64,000 nt of DNA from Inonotus obliquus (GCA_032164295.1 JAJHTX010000012.1:1488001-1552000), one strand, 5' to 3'; counted from the first letter of the stretch, positions 10,115 through 22,224 are shown. Translations and numbers: made by a program. The notes: generated from the sequence alone by a model not told the origin.

Positions 10115-11523
10115 TGTAACGATGACTTTTTTGGGGGTTAGAACTCGGATGTTTCGAACTGAGTCTTTTATAGGAAACGAGACTGAATGACGGTGACTAC
10201 ACTGGTGTGCCAGATCTTGATCTAGATCGACGTAGACGTTTGAAGGTGATGACGAATACCTCCAAGTTCTTCCCCTTCTTTAGAGACGTGATTGAAACCA
10301 ATATGGACGTCAGTCGACAGTGCAAGCGGATAAAATCACCAGCATCGCGGGTAAACTGTCACTAGTGCTGCGTTTTGGTTTCTTTGAAGACAGATGACAG
10401 AAGAGGTGTCTGACGCGGTCCACACGACAATGCCTTCTATCAGACTATCAGTCGGTAGTCTTGTCTGTCATCCAAGTGATATGACACTCACCCACCAATG
10501 TCAAAATAGTAGTACTATTTCTTCTTCCCCACTTAATGTAGATCGTCTTCTTTTCTTCTAGCCTTCTTGTCTTCTTGAGACTTGAATGTGCATTCGTCAT
10601 TTATGACGTTTGACATCGGGACCACTTGGACGTCCGAATCGAATCAGATTTCGGATTTCAGGACTTCGATACTATGTCCTATCGTTCAGAGATAGAGCTA
10701 GAGATAGCAGAGCAATGTGGTAACTCGTAACAGCAAGATAACACAGAGCGAAAGCAATAACAAAGGAATCAGGCATCAGGCATCTCGCATCTCGCATCTT
10801 AGAAAAGCTCGGTAGTAATCGAGTCGACTAGGTAATCGTGCAGGTCTAGTAGAGGCAATGCGTAATGACTTTCAAGTTCATGACGTCATTCGTCATTATT
10901 CGTCATTCTAGGAAGTCAAGAGTCTACCTAAAGTCCTCGGACTCGGAATCACATCTACAGTGTAGAGATAGGGAACAGAAACGTCACTCAAAGAAGTTTG
11001 TCATGTATTTGATGAGATGACTTGGACGACTACTACTGGGAGGTATTTGGCCTAGTAGTACTAGTACTTGTTTAGCTCGTGCTGCTTTCTCTCAAGTCAC
11101 ACCCACCGACGAGCCTCTTCATTACATAAAGCATCGCAAATGGGAAAGGAACGTGACTTCGTACCAATATTAATATTAATTCCACCAGCTTACCAAATCA
11201 GCACTCCAGTCAGATGCAGATGCAGGTAAGAACGAACAGCAACGAGAGTTTATTATAAAGTATCATCCGACACCGACAAGAAATTCTCAATCCCGATATT
11301 AGTATCTACTATACCATACTCTGTAGTCCAACACAAGAAGGTATCAAACGAGTCCGTCGGATAGAGAGTCTGCTGGAAAGTTTGGTGAGAGAGGAATCCG
11401 AGTCTATAAAAAAGAGACTCTATTAGTGACCATCACGTAGAAATAGAACAAAGCGCAACATACCTAACATTCCTCATACCTAACATTCCTCGCGCGACCA
11501 AGTTCAACGCCTTCCCAGTCTCC
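10115..11523. other. Intergenic between the two CFEM genes
   Basis: 1.4 kb without a supported gene. Repeated short words (CATCTCGCATCTCG near 10780; TCATTCGTCATTATTCGTCATTC near 10880) are the only structure seen. The part just above 10114 must hold the promoter of the first CFEM gene. Confidence 0.5.
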
Positions 11524-12010
11524 TCAAGCACCATGAGCACCATGAGCACCAGGCGCAACCGGAGCAGACGGAGCAGGCGGCAGATCCAAAAGACCAGAAG
11601 GAATGATATCCGTACCCTTACACATATCATAAAAATACCCCTGATATCCCTCCTCCGAAACGCCGCATTCGTCCTGAAAACACTTGTTGTATTCGCCCAG
11701 TAGGAGATAGCTGCCGCAGATGCATTTGTAGTCGGTACTGGAGCATGAACCGATCGGGACTGTCTCGGAGCATTTGGTAAAGCATTCTGATTGTGCGGTT
11801 GGGGAGGTTTTGTTTTTGGGGTTGTTGTTCGAGTCTTTGTTGTAGTGGAAGAGCGTGGGTGAGTCGATAGTCGAGACTCGATAAATGGACTGTTAGAAGA
11901 GTGTTGATGGGCTTACCTTTTGAGATCGGGTATGGTGTGGGAGATGCGAAAGAGAAAGCGGAAGAGGCGACCAAGACAGTGAAGATGACAACGAAGCTAG
12001 TAAGATGCAT
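11524..12010 (-). CDS. Second small secreted CFEM-type protein
   Basis: Exons 12010-11917 and 11834-11524 (intron GTAAGC...AAAG) encode 134 residues. A signal peptide (MHLTSFVVIFTVLVASSAFSFA) leads to an eight-cysteine domain with spacing Cx3Cx8Cx6CxCx11Cx4Cx14C and a CIC triplet, the CFEM signature. The tail is rich in proline, alanine and glycine (APGAHGAHGA) and lacks a clear GPI hydrophobic end. Spacing matches the neighbour at 9757-10114 almost exactly, but the sequences differ strongly and this one has a longer linker and tail, so they are old paralogues or independent members of one family. A GGATT pentamer repeat lies just upstream of the ATG, in the likely 5' leader. Confidence 0.8.
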
Positions 12011-12028
12011 CTTGAGGGTTGAGTTGAG

Positions 12029-12063
12029 TTGGATTGGATTGGATTGGATTGGATTGGATTGGA
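12029..12063. repeat. (GGATT)n pentanucleotide repeat
   Basis: Six perfect GGATT units plus partial copies lie 20-50 bp upstream of the start codon of the minus-strand CFEM gene, so probably in its leader or core promoter. Confidence 0.95.
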
Positions 12064-12209
12064 ATAAGGAGCGGATTGGACTGTACTAAGGAGTGTATTG
12101 GTTTGGTTTAAAGAGTGGAATGGATTGAAAAGTGTTGGTTTAGTTTGAGTTGAATTAGTTGGCAAGTGCTGAGTCCAGAAACAAGTCTTCCAAGCCCATT
12201 TTATAGCAT

Positions 12210-12590
12210 AGCAGAAGAGACGAACACGTCGACCAATCTCGAATATTCGAATACGATGGAAGAGAACTCAGAACAATTCGCTGTGAACGCCGCGGCAGAC
12301 TCGAGAAATCGGACGTGTCGAATGTTGAGCGTTGAATGTTGAATGTTGAATGTACACGTAGTCGGCGTATGATGAGTACGAGCGAGTACTGGTGATGATG
12401 ATGACGCCACACAGCATGTACTAGTGCTGCATTCATCAAAAACCGAAAGAGACGAACTCGTCGACCAATCCCGAATACGAAGGAAGAGAACAAGTCGCTG
12501 TGAACGCTGCGGCAGGCTCGAGAGTCGGGCATTTCAAATGTTTGATTTTGAGTGTTGAATGTTGAATGTACACGCAGACGGCGTATGATG
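12210..12590. repeat. Direct duplication, two copies about 225 bp apart
   Basis: About 12215-12375 and 12445-12595 share a common order of words: CGTCGACCAAT, a GAATAC..GGAAGAGAAC block, CGCTGTGAACGC, GCGGCAG, TTGAATGTTGAATGTACACG and GGCGTATGATG. The copies have diverged by substitutions and small indels. No coding function is seen. Confidence 0.8.
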
Positions 12591-12599
12591 GATATGAAT

Positions 12600-14349
12600 A
12601 CCAGTGATGGCGCCTCCGTGTCGGTGGACTCGGTGCTTCATCAAATCAAATCCGCCACCGCCTCGTCCATAGATATCTCCATCAACTACCAGCGCATCGA
12701 GTGATTTGTCCGTCGGCTGTTCCACGCTCCACATATCCATATCTGAATATAAGTCAATTCGAACTCAACTTGAAGTCAAGTCGACAAAAAACGAAGTGAA
12801 AAGAAAAATCGAAATGCTCCATTTGTGTGTGTTTGTGTAGTGAGATATGATACATGACAAATTGTTTCTCACGCATTGAAGTGTCCCAACCTCCGTCACT
12901 TACCCAGTTCTCTCCTCCTTCCACCGCCATCATGTTGACTGAGATTCCGAGTCTGCACGACTTTCTTTCAGAATCTAATCTTGTCACCCTACGCCACCCT
13001 CATCGTTCGCCACGATTTCTGATTTCAGAAGTGAGGACCGTGCCACAGCCTACTAGCTCTACAAACCAGACCAGATGCCGCTCGATATCATTGCGGCTGC
13101 CAAGCATTGCACTGGCGATTGATACGAGTCCGACGAGATGCAAATTACTTGTACATCGCTGTTGTTTGCTGCATCATGGCGTGATCGAATGCTTGGCTTT
13201 ATTGTGCTTTATAGATAAGAACTTGAGGCACCGATAAGACATTGCGACTCTGATCTGGACATTGCACTTTGCGTAGTGACTGCTGGATATAAGGCGCACT
13301 TAACTGCTGGTGAGTCACGATGTTCGTTTGAAGCGCTTGACTACTTCATACTTTGTGAGTACAAACTTGCATTCTTCTGGAACGTATCTCTCCCAGGCCA
13401 CTGTGACGTCCAACAGATTAAATGTCGCTAATTAGTTTCCTCTCTTCCGATCAATCTCCCTTGGACTATTCTTTCATCAAGAGTGAGTAAGACCTTTTCC
13501 ATCGTTTGGACTCGGCATGCATTTGGTTGACTTATGTACCTCCATCATGGTTCGGTTTCTTAGCACCTAGCGATTTTGTGGCTTGTGAGTACATCGTTCA
13601 TGCTCTCATTATTCGACATTGATCTGAGAGTACCCTTTAGTCTGGAACTCAGTAGCGGGGGGAAATATTCATGCGTCTAACACGAACAATAACCGCGTCA
13701 GTGCTCATTGGGGTATGGCTCATCTTTTAACTAGCTTCCATATCTGAATCCTTCGGTTTGTCCGACCATACATGTACAGTCATTGCCGTTGCTGGGAAAA
13801 ACCAATACGAACCCTTGGTCGAGAACTACAAGAGAGAGAACCTGAAAGCTGCAAGTGAGGAACTTCAAAAACAACTAGTGAATAAGAGGATATACAGACC
13901 ACGTATTGAACAAGCTATAAAGAAGTGGAAAGAGAAGCATCAGAATGAACAGTGGGAGTGGGTAGGGAAATAATTCCCCACATAGTAATTATATAAACAT
14001 ATGCATGTGCAGTGACCGTTGAACTGAAATTTATGATGATCTTATTATTCATTCAAATTTTGGCCCCGCTTGGACGCATCCCCCTATTCGATCGCTCGAC
14101 TTGATAAGTGCGTACGGTTTTTTACTCTGACTCTGACGAATTCGGAATCCGAAGAAAAAATGAAGTTGCGATAGTTATAGATACGTAGCTGTAATAAATC
14201 AATCGGGGGAGAAGAGAAGAAGAGATTACGAATGCACGCACGTACGGACTTCCCTGCGTTACAATTTTGATACGATACAACTCTTCATCTATAACATCTA
14301 CTCACTCGATTCAGAATGATACTGTGTATGATGTACATTGATAAGTTGT
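12600..14349. other. Intergenic with one orphan ORF
   Basis: Apart from the short ORF at 13758-13973 nothing coding is recognised. Several GTGAGT/AG pairs at 13300-13600 could belong to introns of an unrecognised plus-strand gene ending in that ORF. Confidence 0.4.
13758..13973 (+). CDS. Orphan lysine/glutamate-rich ORF, possible terminal exon
   Basis: The 71-codon frame has a highly charged second half (YKRENLKAASEELQKQ, IEQAIKKWKEKH) that would form a helix or coiled coil. I do not recognise it. Donor-like GTGAGT sites at about 13310, 13357, 13482 and 13585 suggest it could be the last exon of a spliced plus-strand gene, but no upstream exons with family similarity were identified. It could also be chance. 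Confidence 0.25.
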   Translation: MSDHTCTVIAVAGKNQYEPLVENYKRENLKAASEELQKQLVNKRIYRPRIEQAIKKWKEKHQNEQWEWVGK

Positions 14350-14418
14350 TTATGTTGTATGTTGTATGTTGTATGTTGTATGTTGTATGTTGTATGTTGT
14401 ATGTTGTATGTTGTATGC
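14350..14418. repeat. (TGTATGT)n heptanucleotide repeat
   Basis: About nine near-perfect TGTATGT units lie just downstream of the stop codon of the minus-strand MetE-like gene, in its likely 3' UTR. Confidence 0.95.
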
Positions 14419-14443
14419 TTCAACCAAATCCAAGTTTCAAATC

Positions 14444-16652
14444 TCAAACCCCAAGTCCAAGTTCTATACTAGCCAACCTCGTCCCCTCCACCCTATTCTT
14501 AATCTTCCGAAAAGCGATTTCGCGAGCCCAATCCGCGTTATTCCTATTCGCATTCGCATCCTCGTTCCCATCCCCATCCCCATTCGCATTCCCATTCGCA
14601 TTCCCATTCGCATCCCCATCCCTGTTGATGTGTTTAGGCTTGGAATCGATGCTGAATGGGGAGAAGCCGCAGTCGTCGGTTGTGCCGAGGCGGTGTGGGG
14701 GGATGTATTTGGAGGCTTCGAGGATTTGGGTGAGGATTGAGGAGGGGGATTCGATTTCGGGTGTGAGCTTGTTTGTTTGTTTTTTTTGGGGGGGGGAGGG
14801 GGTGAGGGAGGGATTTGGAGTGCGGGAGAAAAGTGTGGGAGAGGAGGCGACGAAGATGAAGATGAAGATGAAGGATGAATGTAGGATGTAAGGTTCGTGG
14901 TGTAAGAATTCGTGGAGAAAATATGCAATATGCAATATGCTTACTGGGTTAACAACCCCTATGAAGACGTACTGCGCAATTCCGTTCGCGTCGCTCCGCA
15001 TGTATTTTCCGCATAGTTTGTATATCTCGGTTTTGTTCTGTCATCGCGTATCATATTAATCATGACAGATGAGAGATGATAGATGATAGATGAGTTAGTC
15101 CTCGTTGGTAGCGGGATAACGGGATAAAGAGATAAAGGGATAACAGTCCCGGTCCCGAACTGTAGAACTCACCTCTTCGGAGGCAAGTTGAAGTAAGAAG
15201 TATCCTGCATCTGCGAACAAATTAAAGGTGCAGCATCAACTATTCCGATCCAAACCAAACCAAACCAAACCAACCGACCCAACCCCCCTCCCAAAAAAAC
15301 CAAAAACCAAAACCAAAAACAAACAAACTCACTCAACCGAAACACAGAAGGAATCAACATCTCATACGGTACCTCCCCCGAATGTACCGAATCGCAATCC
15401 CCTCCCGGACACACGTGAACGCCAATATTCTTTCTCTCATCCGCAGAGAAGCGATCAATGACTCGATTGTTTAAATTGATGAAGGAGTCGAGCATGTGGC
15501 GTTGGGTCCATGGGTTGCGGGGGTCTTGTTTGAGTGCGAGACGGGCTTCGGTGAAGTCTACGGAGACGCGTGTGGCTCCTGCTTTGAAGGCCTGCTCACT
15601 CCGGGGCGGGGCGGGGTGGGGAAGAAAGAAAAGATGGATTGGTGGTGAGTTACGAAAAGAGTGGAGTTTTGGATGAGGGGTAGATGTTACGCACCTTACG
15701 AATATCCTTCTCGCACTCGTCAACCAAGTCCGCGTGAAACTGTTCTCGGGTGTAACCCGGGATTTCTCCTTCTAGGGGATACAACAATGAAAGCATGGAC
15801 GGTGCGATTACCGCCTGCGTCATACATCATACATCATACATATAAGGTTGAGTTTAGACAATTCCAAACGAACGAGACGAGTGTAGATAGCGAAGATGAA
15901 TGAATGAACAAAGAAAAACAAAGAACAAAGAACAGACCACATACCTGTTTCATAGGCTTCGTAGCATACCTCTTCGACTTGTTGAAATACTCATCGACGT
16001 AAAGATTATACCGAAACGGTCCTAAAAAACACAAAAACAAAACAAAACAAATTCAAATAAATAACATACTTACTTTTAGAAAAATCAGTAGTTGGAGTAT
16101 AATCACCGTACGGACCTTTTTCTAGTTTTGGTAGCTGACGATGATGTCCATCATCAAAAATAGCCTGTTACGTCCCAAAAATAAGCGAGATAAGATAACC
16201 AATTACCACAACCATGCTGCGGACGTACGAAATATTGACCGGCTGGTGATAGACACGGAGCGAGACCCGCACCTCCTAACGTATCCACGATAGGATACGT
16301 AGCGAAACTCGATGCCTATGTAGTTAGAATAGAATGGAATGACATATGTGTGAAAAAAAAAACCAATATTTCACTGGCACGAACTCACGCGTTGTTCCCC
16401 ATCGGAAATAATAGGCGAACCGGTCTTTTCGAACCGTTCGATCGTGTCTTTACACGCTTCGTCCTGTACACGTTCGAGAGCTTCTCTGTTGATTTTGCCG
16501 GCTTCGTAGTCTTTTATGGCTTGTTGGAGCTTTGCTGGACGGGGGAGCGAGCCTTTACGATATTAATTGCATCGTGTCGTGTCGTGTGATCAACGTAGTT
16601 ATAGGATGAAGGAATGCGTGTGCGTACCGACGGGTTCCGTAGGCATGGGCAT
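14444..16652 (-). CDS. UROD/MetE-like protein (cobalamin-independent methionine synthase superfamily)
   Basis: Ten exons (16652-16628, 16552-16389, 16315-16229, 16164-16074, 16021-15945, 15814-15695, 15591-15333, 15210-15173, 15037-14945, 14767-14444) join in frame to 425 residues. The order of family motifs is VGSLPRPAKL near the start, SDGEQR, YPIVDTLGGAG, QYFAIFDDGHHRQLPKL, HVCPGGDCDSVHSGE, NAGYFLLQLASE, GVVNP and TDDCGFSPFS. His and Cys of HVC plus the late Cys of DDCGF match the zinc ligands of the MetE C-terminal barrel. The fungal proteins of this group are single-barrel; their substrate is uncertain, and true methionine synthase (about 760 residues, two barrels) is excluded by length. 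A repeat-encoded Gly/Asn/Asp/Ala insertion lies between PKH and the helix AREIAFRKIKNRVEGTR. Confidence 0.9.
14541..14622. repeat. GCGAATGGGAAT-type repeat inside the MetE-like coding sequence
   Basis: Imperfect 6- and 12-bp units (CATTCG, CATTCC on the plus strand) translate on the minus strand into a run of Gly-Asn-Ala-Asn/Asp codons of about 30 residues near the C-terminus. The frame stays open, so the expansion is tolerated or recent. Confidence 0.85.
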
Positions 16653-17409
16653 GTTAAGTTCTTTGGATTTGGATGTAGAGGAAAGGACAGATGCTGCGGC
16701 GACGGTGCGACGGTGCGAATGGTTATGGTTATGGTACCAAGTTAGATTCACATTATCCGTGTTTTATAAGCATTCCTCAAGCGGAGTAAAGCATGTATAA
16801 TTTAGTAGTCAGAGAATGGGGTCCATTACATACAGTCATTTGTAAATGGCGGATTTGATTGCTCTTAGTAAGGCATTACGTGATCTGCGTCATTTTGTTG
16901 TCGATCACAGGTGCGATGGATCGACGTTTTGCACATTCGTCTTCCCCCGTTCCCTTGATGATATCATACGAAGTTGATTTATTCAGGGCAGCAGTAGCTC
17001 GGTTGAATGGTATTTACGCATACCGCATACGCACGTTTCTTGTATCCAGTCCGCTATTGGTCTTTGGTCTTTCGTGAGCGGACACCGGCGCCCACTTCTT
17101 GATGTGCTACCGAAGGAGCATATGCATATAGTCCGTTATGTACGGGCTTCGACTTGTAGACGTGCATACAGTGGACCATTGGTATTTCTCGTTTCGATCT
17201 TATTCCTTGCTGAGGCTGTAGTTCTGGTCGAATATCTTATTTCCGCACTGTGTGCATAGTCTAAAAATAGGATACTGTTCTGCCGAGAACCAAGGTGTGG
17301 TTCTGATATTCCTTTCCAGATGCAGCAGCTGACCTCGGAAACTGTATAAAACAGACCAACATTCCAATGTCCTGACTCCTCGGTCTCTCGTCCCGCTTCG
17401 CTTTTCGAG
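16653..17409. promoter_or_regulatory. Shared divergent promoter region, MetE-like gene / acid phosphatase A
   Basis: The 757 bp between the two start codons hold no supported gene. A TATAAAA box at 17345-17351 serves the plus-strand phosphatase, 59 bp before its ATG. I see no box as clear for the minus-strand gene. Confidence 0.6.
17345..17351 (+). promoter_or_regulatory. TATA box of acid phosphatase A
   Basis: TATAAAA lies 59 bp upstream of the ATG at 17410, the usual distance in basidiomycete genes with short leaders. Confidence 0.6.
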
Positions 17410-19972
17410 ATGCATAACCTTGCGTTGTTCGTGGCGCTCGTACGATGCGTGTACGCTGTGCATTTGGTAGAGCGAGCAGCGTTCTCGGCCGCAGAGTTTG
17501 CTGGAGCGACTACTAGCGCTGTATTCCCTGTTCCGAACGCGACGAACGCAGCTCCCGAGTTCGACTCGTTCTTCCCTGATGCGTCGGCTGTGGGATTTGA
17601 AGGGCCTACACCCAGTACGTCCGCCGCAGCTACCTCAGTGATTGTTGCTGATATGATTATGTAATTGTAGCTGGAGACGAAGCGGAACTTGTGGCGACGG
17701 CTACTTCTTTTCCGAAAGTGGTAGATGCACCTCCGCTTGTCAACCCTTCGACATTTGATGACGTCAATTCTTCGAAACCGTTTGACGTCATACATTCGTT
17801 CGGGAACCTGGCACCCATGTTTTCCGTTGACAGCTTCGGACTTGCTACTATGCTCGTCCCAGAAGGGTGCGAGATGACTCAAGTCCATTTACTTCATCGT
17901 CACGGTACCTATGCCTTGCTTTGCTAATTCGTAATTTACTGACGGGTGATTTTATTGGAGGCGCGAGATATCCGACTTCGGGTTCTCTACCTGCGAACTT
18001 TGCAGCGAAATTGCATAATGCAACTCTTGTCGGTACAGGTTTCACTGCTACGGGAAACCTTTCTTTCCTTAACACTTGGTCGTACAAGGTGCGATATACT
18101 TCTCTCTAGAAGGCCTGCACCTACAAAGAAATACTATAGCTTGGTGCTGAGATTTTGACGCCATTCGGACGGCAACAATTGTACGTTGTTTATCCTAGCA
18201 CGCTAAGATTGATTTGAACTGACATTCCTTAGATATGACCTTGGAGTATCGTTCCGAGTCAAGTATGGCGAGTTGTTGAAGGACTTTACTGGACTTCCCG
18301 TTTTCCGTACGACTTCAGAAGATCGAATGCTCAAATCCGCGTGCGTTCTTCTCTTCTCATTCCGCTCCTACCTACATTTATCTGAATTCCCTCCTTTCCT
18401 CCTTTCCTCTCTTCCTCTCTTCCCCCTTTCTTCTTTTCACGCTTAAACAAAAAGCCTAAACTTCGCCGCCGGCTTCTTCGGCATCCCCGACTACCTCACC
18501 AACTACCGCCAGCTCATCACAGTCGAGAACGACGGGTTCAACAATACTCTAGCAGTCAATTGCGCGAACCAGGGTAAGCCTGATATAGGCGGATTGGGGA
18601 CGAGGATGGCGAATGCTTGGAGGGATGTGTATTTGAAGGAGGCGCTTGAGAGGTTGGGTCCGCAGCTGCAGGGGGAGGGGGTGGAGTTGGATGTGAGCGA
18701 TTTGGTGAGCATGCAGGAGCTTTGTGCGTATGAGGTGAGTGTTAGGAGTTCGTGATACGTTTTGTAGAGTTAATTCGAGATTTTGTTTTCTGTGTGAAGA
18801 CGGTTGCTCTTGGGACTTCAGCGTTTTGCGATTTGTTCACGGTGGAGGAATGGAGAGGGTTTGAGTACTTTCTTGGTAACTCCTTCCCTTCCTCTCTTTC
18901 TTTCTCTCCTCTCTCTTCCCTCTTTCTCTCACAGTCGACTAAAAAAACCTCAACAAATCTTTCTCTTCTCTACTTCTCTGAATTCCAACACTCAACACAC
19001 AACACAAAACAGATCTAGCATTCTGGTACGGAAACGGACCTGGGAACCCAACATCCGCAGCAGTAGGCATAGGCTACGTCCAGGAACTCATAGCACGATT
19101 GACACAAACACCCATCACCGTGCATAACTCGTCGACGAATTCGACTATTACGGATAGTGGGGTTACGTTCCCGCTTGATCAGCCGGTTTATGTGGATGCG
19201 ACGCATGATACGGATATTTCTGCTAGTAAGTGTTTGTGTTTTTTTTTTGGTTGTGGTTTTTTTGTTGTTGATGATTTTGATGATAATGATGATGTGAACT
19301 AATTATGTTTTGGATTTGATTTGGATTTGGATTGAACGATTATAGTTCTCGTTGCGTTGAATTTCACAAGTTTAAACGCGAATGGACCGCTTCCGACGGA
19401 TCATATTCCCGAGAATCAGGTAAGTTTCTTTCTTTTCTTTTCTTTTCTTCGCCACCTTTCCTTTCAATCCATCACGACCCATTCGAAAAAACCTACTAAT
19501 GACGAAAAAAAAACAGACTTACTTCGTCAACCAAATCGCACCATTCGGTGCACACCTCGTCGCTCAAGTCCTTTCTTGTCCTTCTCCCTCTCCCTCTTCG
19601 CATTCCTCCTCCAAATCACGCTCCAACTCCAACTCCAAACTCGAACCCGAACAACAAAACCAGAAACGCATCCGCTTCCTCCTAAACGACGCCCCCCTCC
19701 CCCTCACAGGCATCTCCGGCTGTCCAAGTCCACCAGAATCCATCACCGAACCACAATCAAATTCAGGAGTAGGATTAGGATTAGGACTAGGATCGTTAGG
19801 ACTATGCCCCCTAGACACATTCATATCCGCCATGCGCACGAGGATCGGAGAGGTGGATTTCGGGTTTGATTGTTCTGGGGAGTATACGGTTCCGAACCCG
19901 GATTTGATTGTGGATGGGAGGCCGCCTTTGGATCAGAGGCCTCCTTTGCCTTCGAGGAGGACGAGGAAGTGA
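17410..19972 (+). CDS. Secreted histidine acid phosphatase (paralogue A)
   Basis: Ten exons (17410-17614, 17671-17904, 17961-18088, 18140-18180, 18233-18340, 18455-18734, 18800-18875, 19013-19225, 19346-19419, 19517-19972) encode 604 residues. A signal peptide (about residues 1-16) is followed by the active-site motif RHGARYP, whose histidine forms the phospho-enzyme and whose Gly codon is split by intron 2, and by the proton-donor motif THDTD late in the protein. These define branch 2 histidine phosphatases (acid phosphatase/phytase type), which hydrolyse phosphomonoesters outside the cell. Many N-x-S/T sites fit a secreted glycoprotein. The last exon contains a Ser/Asn/Gln-rich insertion (near SPSPSPSSHSSSKS) absent from paralogue B at 37507-39716, which shares all nine intron positions. 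Whether phytate is a substrate cannot be told. Confidence 0.92.
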
Positions 19973-20528
19973 TGGCGAGGCGAGGTAAAGTGTTGGGAAT
20001 TGGGATTTTGGACTTTGGACTTTGGACATATATACTGTACATGTACAGTAGTTACACGTATACGGTATTATTCAAGTCAGTCTAAATCGTCTAAATCCAA
20101 GCAAAGCAAAAAGCAATATATATCTTGTAACGACCTCTGATACGGCATACTGCATACGGCGTACAGACGTGTGATAAATGAAGTAGAGAATCAGAAAGAA
20201 AGAAAGAAAGAAAGAATGCTGGATTATGTGGATTATGTGGATTATGTGGACTATGCGTTTGCGTTTTACGATTTGCATTTCTACTGTATCTGCGGTCTGC
20301 GGTCTGTGGTATACAATGCCAATGCCAATGCGACTCCAAAAGAATCCCAGACTCCCAGATAGGTTTCTTGATGAGAGGGAGGGGGACGAGACCCGAGAAA
20401 GAAATAAAGAAATTTAAGAAAGGAAGGAAGGAAGGAAGGAAGGAGAGAAGGAAATGGACGAAACAACAGCAAAAGCAACAACGAAAGCAACATAGACGAG
20501 CATCTGCGTATACACCATCAAAAGCCCC
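19973..20528. other. Convergent intergenic region with microsatellites
   Basis: It holds GAAA repeats (about 20195-20216), a tandem GTGGATTAT repeat (about 20220-20250) and a GGAA repeat (about 20420-20445). It lies between the 3' ends of phosphatase A and the GT69 gene. No gene is seen. Confidence 0.7.
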
Positions 20529-22224
20529 TCAATGCAATCTAAAGCTCCTATTATGTCTAACACGAACAGCATCAGGCCGAGTCGACGCATTCGGCATCCG
20601 TTCCCAAATAGGATCCACATCAGGTCCATCCAAATCCCCAGCCCCATCCCACCCCCAACACCAAACATTCTCCGGCCCAGCACTAAACCCCATCTCCTCA
20701 TACTCCTCCTCCACAAACAACCTATCATGCGGCCCAAACCAACTCCGATCTTGAGGATCCGACCGCGGATCATCAGGAAGCCCGCCAAGACGCGTGTACC
20801 CTCGAATAGCAGAGAGGTTCCTCCGCGCCGGATGGACGATCTCGAATACTTTGTTGTCATACGCGAGTTTGACGCGCGGGACCATGACGATGCGCCCGTA
20901 TCCTGCTGCCCAGTAGTCGTTGCATAGTAAAGAACATTCGGAGGCACTGCACTCTTGTTCTCGTATGCGTGCCATGCGGAAACGTACGTGTGGAGCGGCG
21001 TATAGGGGTGCGGGGTCTAGAACGGCTATTCCGTTCCAGCAGGATTGGACTTGGACAGGTAAGTGTCGTTGGAATCGCTCGGAAGAAGAACGGTGGTGGA
21101 AGACATCCTCGAATGGTGTGTTTTCAAGCGCCGTACCGTTGATATCCCGTGCAACCCAATTGTCGTAGAAAACAGGTTGTCGCTGGACGAACAGAAAGTG
21201 AAAGGAGATGAAATGAGCATTAGAAATAAAAATAGAAGTTTGATGCAAAAGGGAGACGTACAATTTCGTCGTGATACATGTAATCAGCAGCACACGTCAC
21301 ACCAGCGTTCTGTCTCCGACTTTGCCAGATAAGCTCCAGTAGATCATCTACGCAAGGAAGGATATCGTTCATGAAAATCACCGAGTCGAAATACTCGTTC
21401 TCGGAGTCTCGAAGTTCGTATAGAGGCGCCATGGCAGCATTACGGACCTCGGCAAGGTATTCGATACGATGAGCGTGAATACCTCGTTTTCTGTTACTCG
21501 ACTTGATAATAACACGCATTCCAACACTGTGCATTAGCGCATCGAAAATACGAAGGAGCGCCTGCGTTTGATCCGTCGACCCATTCTCGTATATCGAAAT
21601 AAAAATGTTCTGATACCCAACGATCGCACCGACGCGAAACATCGTCGCGAACAGATCTGGGATAACGTCGAAGGAGTTGTACAAGTTGATTGCGAAGAAG
21701 TACTTGTGCGTTTGAGGCGCAAGGTCTCGACGAATATGGTGCAGCGCATCAGCATCAACCGCACCATCAAAAGGATTCAGACCAATGGCTCCGAGCCACG
21801 AGTTCCTCGAAGGCGCCTGGTGTCCAATCAACGGCGCATACCTCTCCAAAGCCTGTTCAATATACAACGGCTGCGCTCCTCGCGTACACTCCCGAGTATA
21901 ATGAGGCGTCAACGTCGTCAACAAACCAAGCACGCGTTTCCTTTGCTTAAGCGTCGGGACAGCAATCGATTGGCGCGGAGTCGATGAACTACCGAAACTC
22001 GAATGTAAAGTTGAAGCATGTCCTCCATGCCATGTTTCTCTTTCTGGTGTCAAATTCGACGAGAGACGGGCATAAAGGAGGCCCAAGCAGACGCCGATGA
22101 CCAGCATCAGCGGGGCCGGAATACGCAGACGCGCGAGTGATTGAGGTATTCCTCGAGTTTTGAAGGACATGTCGGCGTTGGCGGCGGGTGGTGAAGCGTC
22201 CCCATGCGTGAGTGAGGAAAACAT
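20529..22224 (-). CDS. GT69 mannosyltransferase, CAP59/CMT1-like
   Basis: Two exons (22224-21262 and 21182-20529; intron GTACGT...CCAG) give 538 residues. A short cytoplasmic N-terminus precedes one membrane anchor (about residues 36-55, PLMLVIGVCLGLLYA), the layout of a type II Golgi glycosyltransferase. The catalytic region has motifs of the Cryptococcus CAP59/CMT1 family: FFAINLYNSFDVIPDL, IFISIYENGS, VIFMNDILPCVDDLLEL and CAADYMYHDEI, then FYDNWVARDI and SCWNG(I/M). These enzymes make or are required for alpha-1,3-mannose linkages of surface or secreted glycans. The exact product in this fungus is not known. The divergent neighbour is eL34. Confidence 0.9.

Noticed and set aside
14350..14418. 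CRISPR-like or telomere-like array
   Set aside because: It is a simple heptamer microsatellite without spacers, and the genome is eukaryotic; no telomeric TTAGGG array occurs in the window.
14444..15001. Single long minus-strand ORFs through 14464-14928 and 14444-15001
   Set aside because: They read through intron 9 of the MetE-like gene (14944-14768); the spliced frame matches the family and the read-through parts do not.
20171..20493. Short ORFs on both strands
   Set aside because: They are translations of GAAA, GGAA and GTGGATTAT microsatellites.
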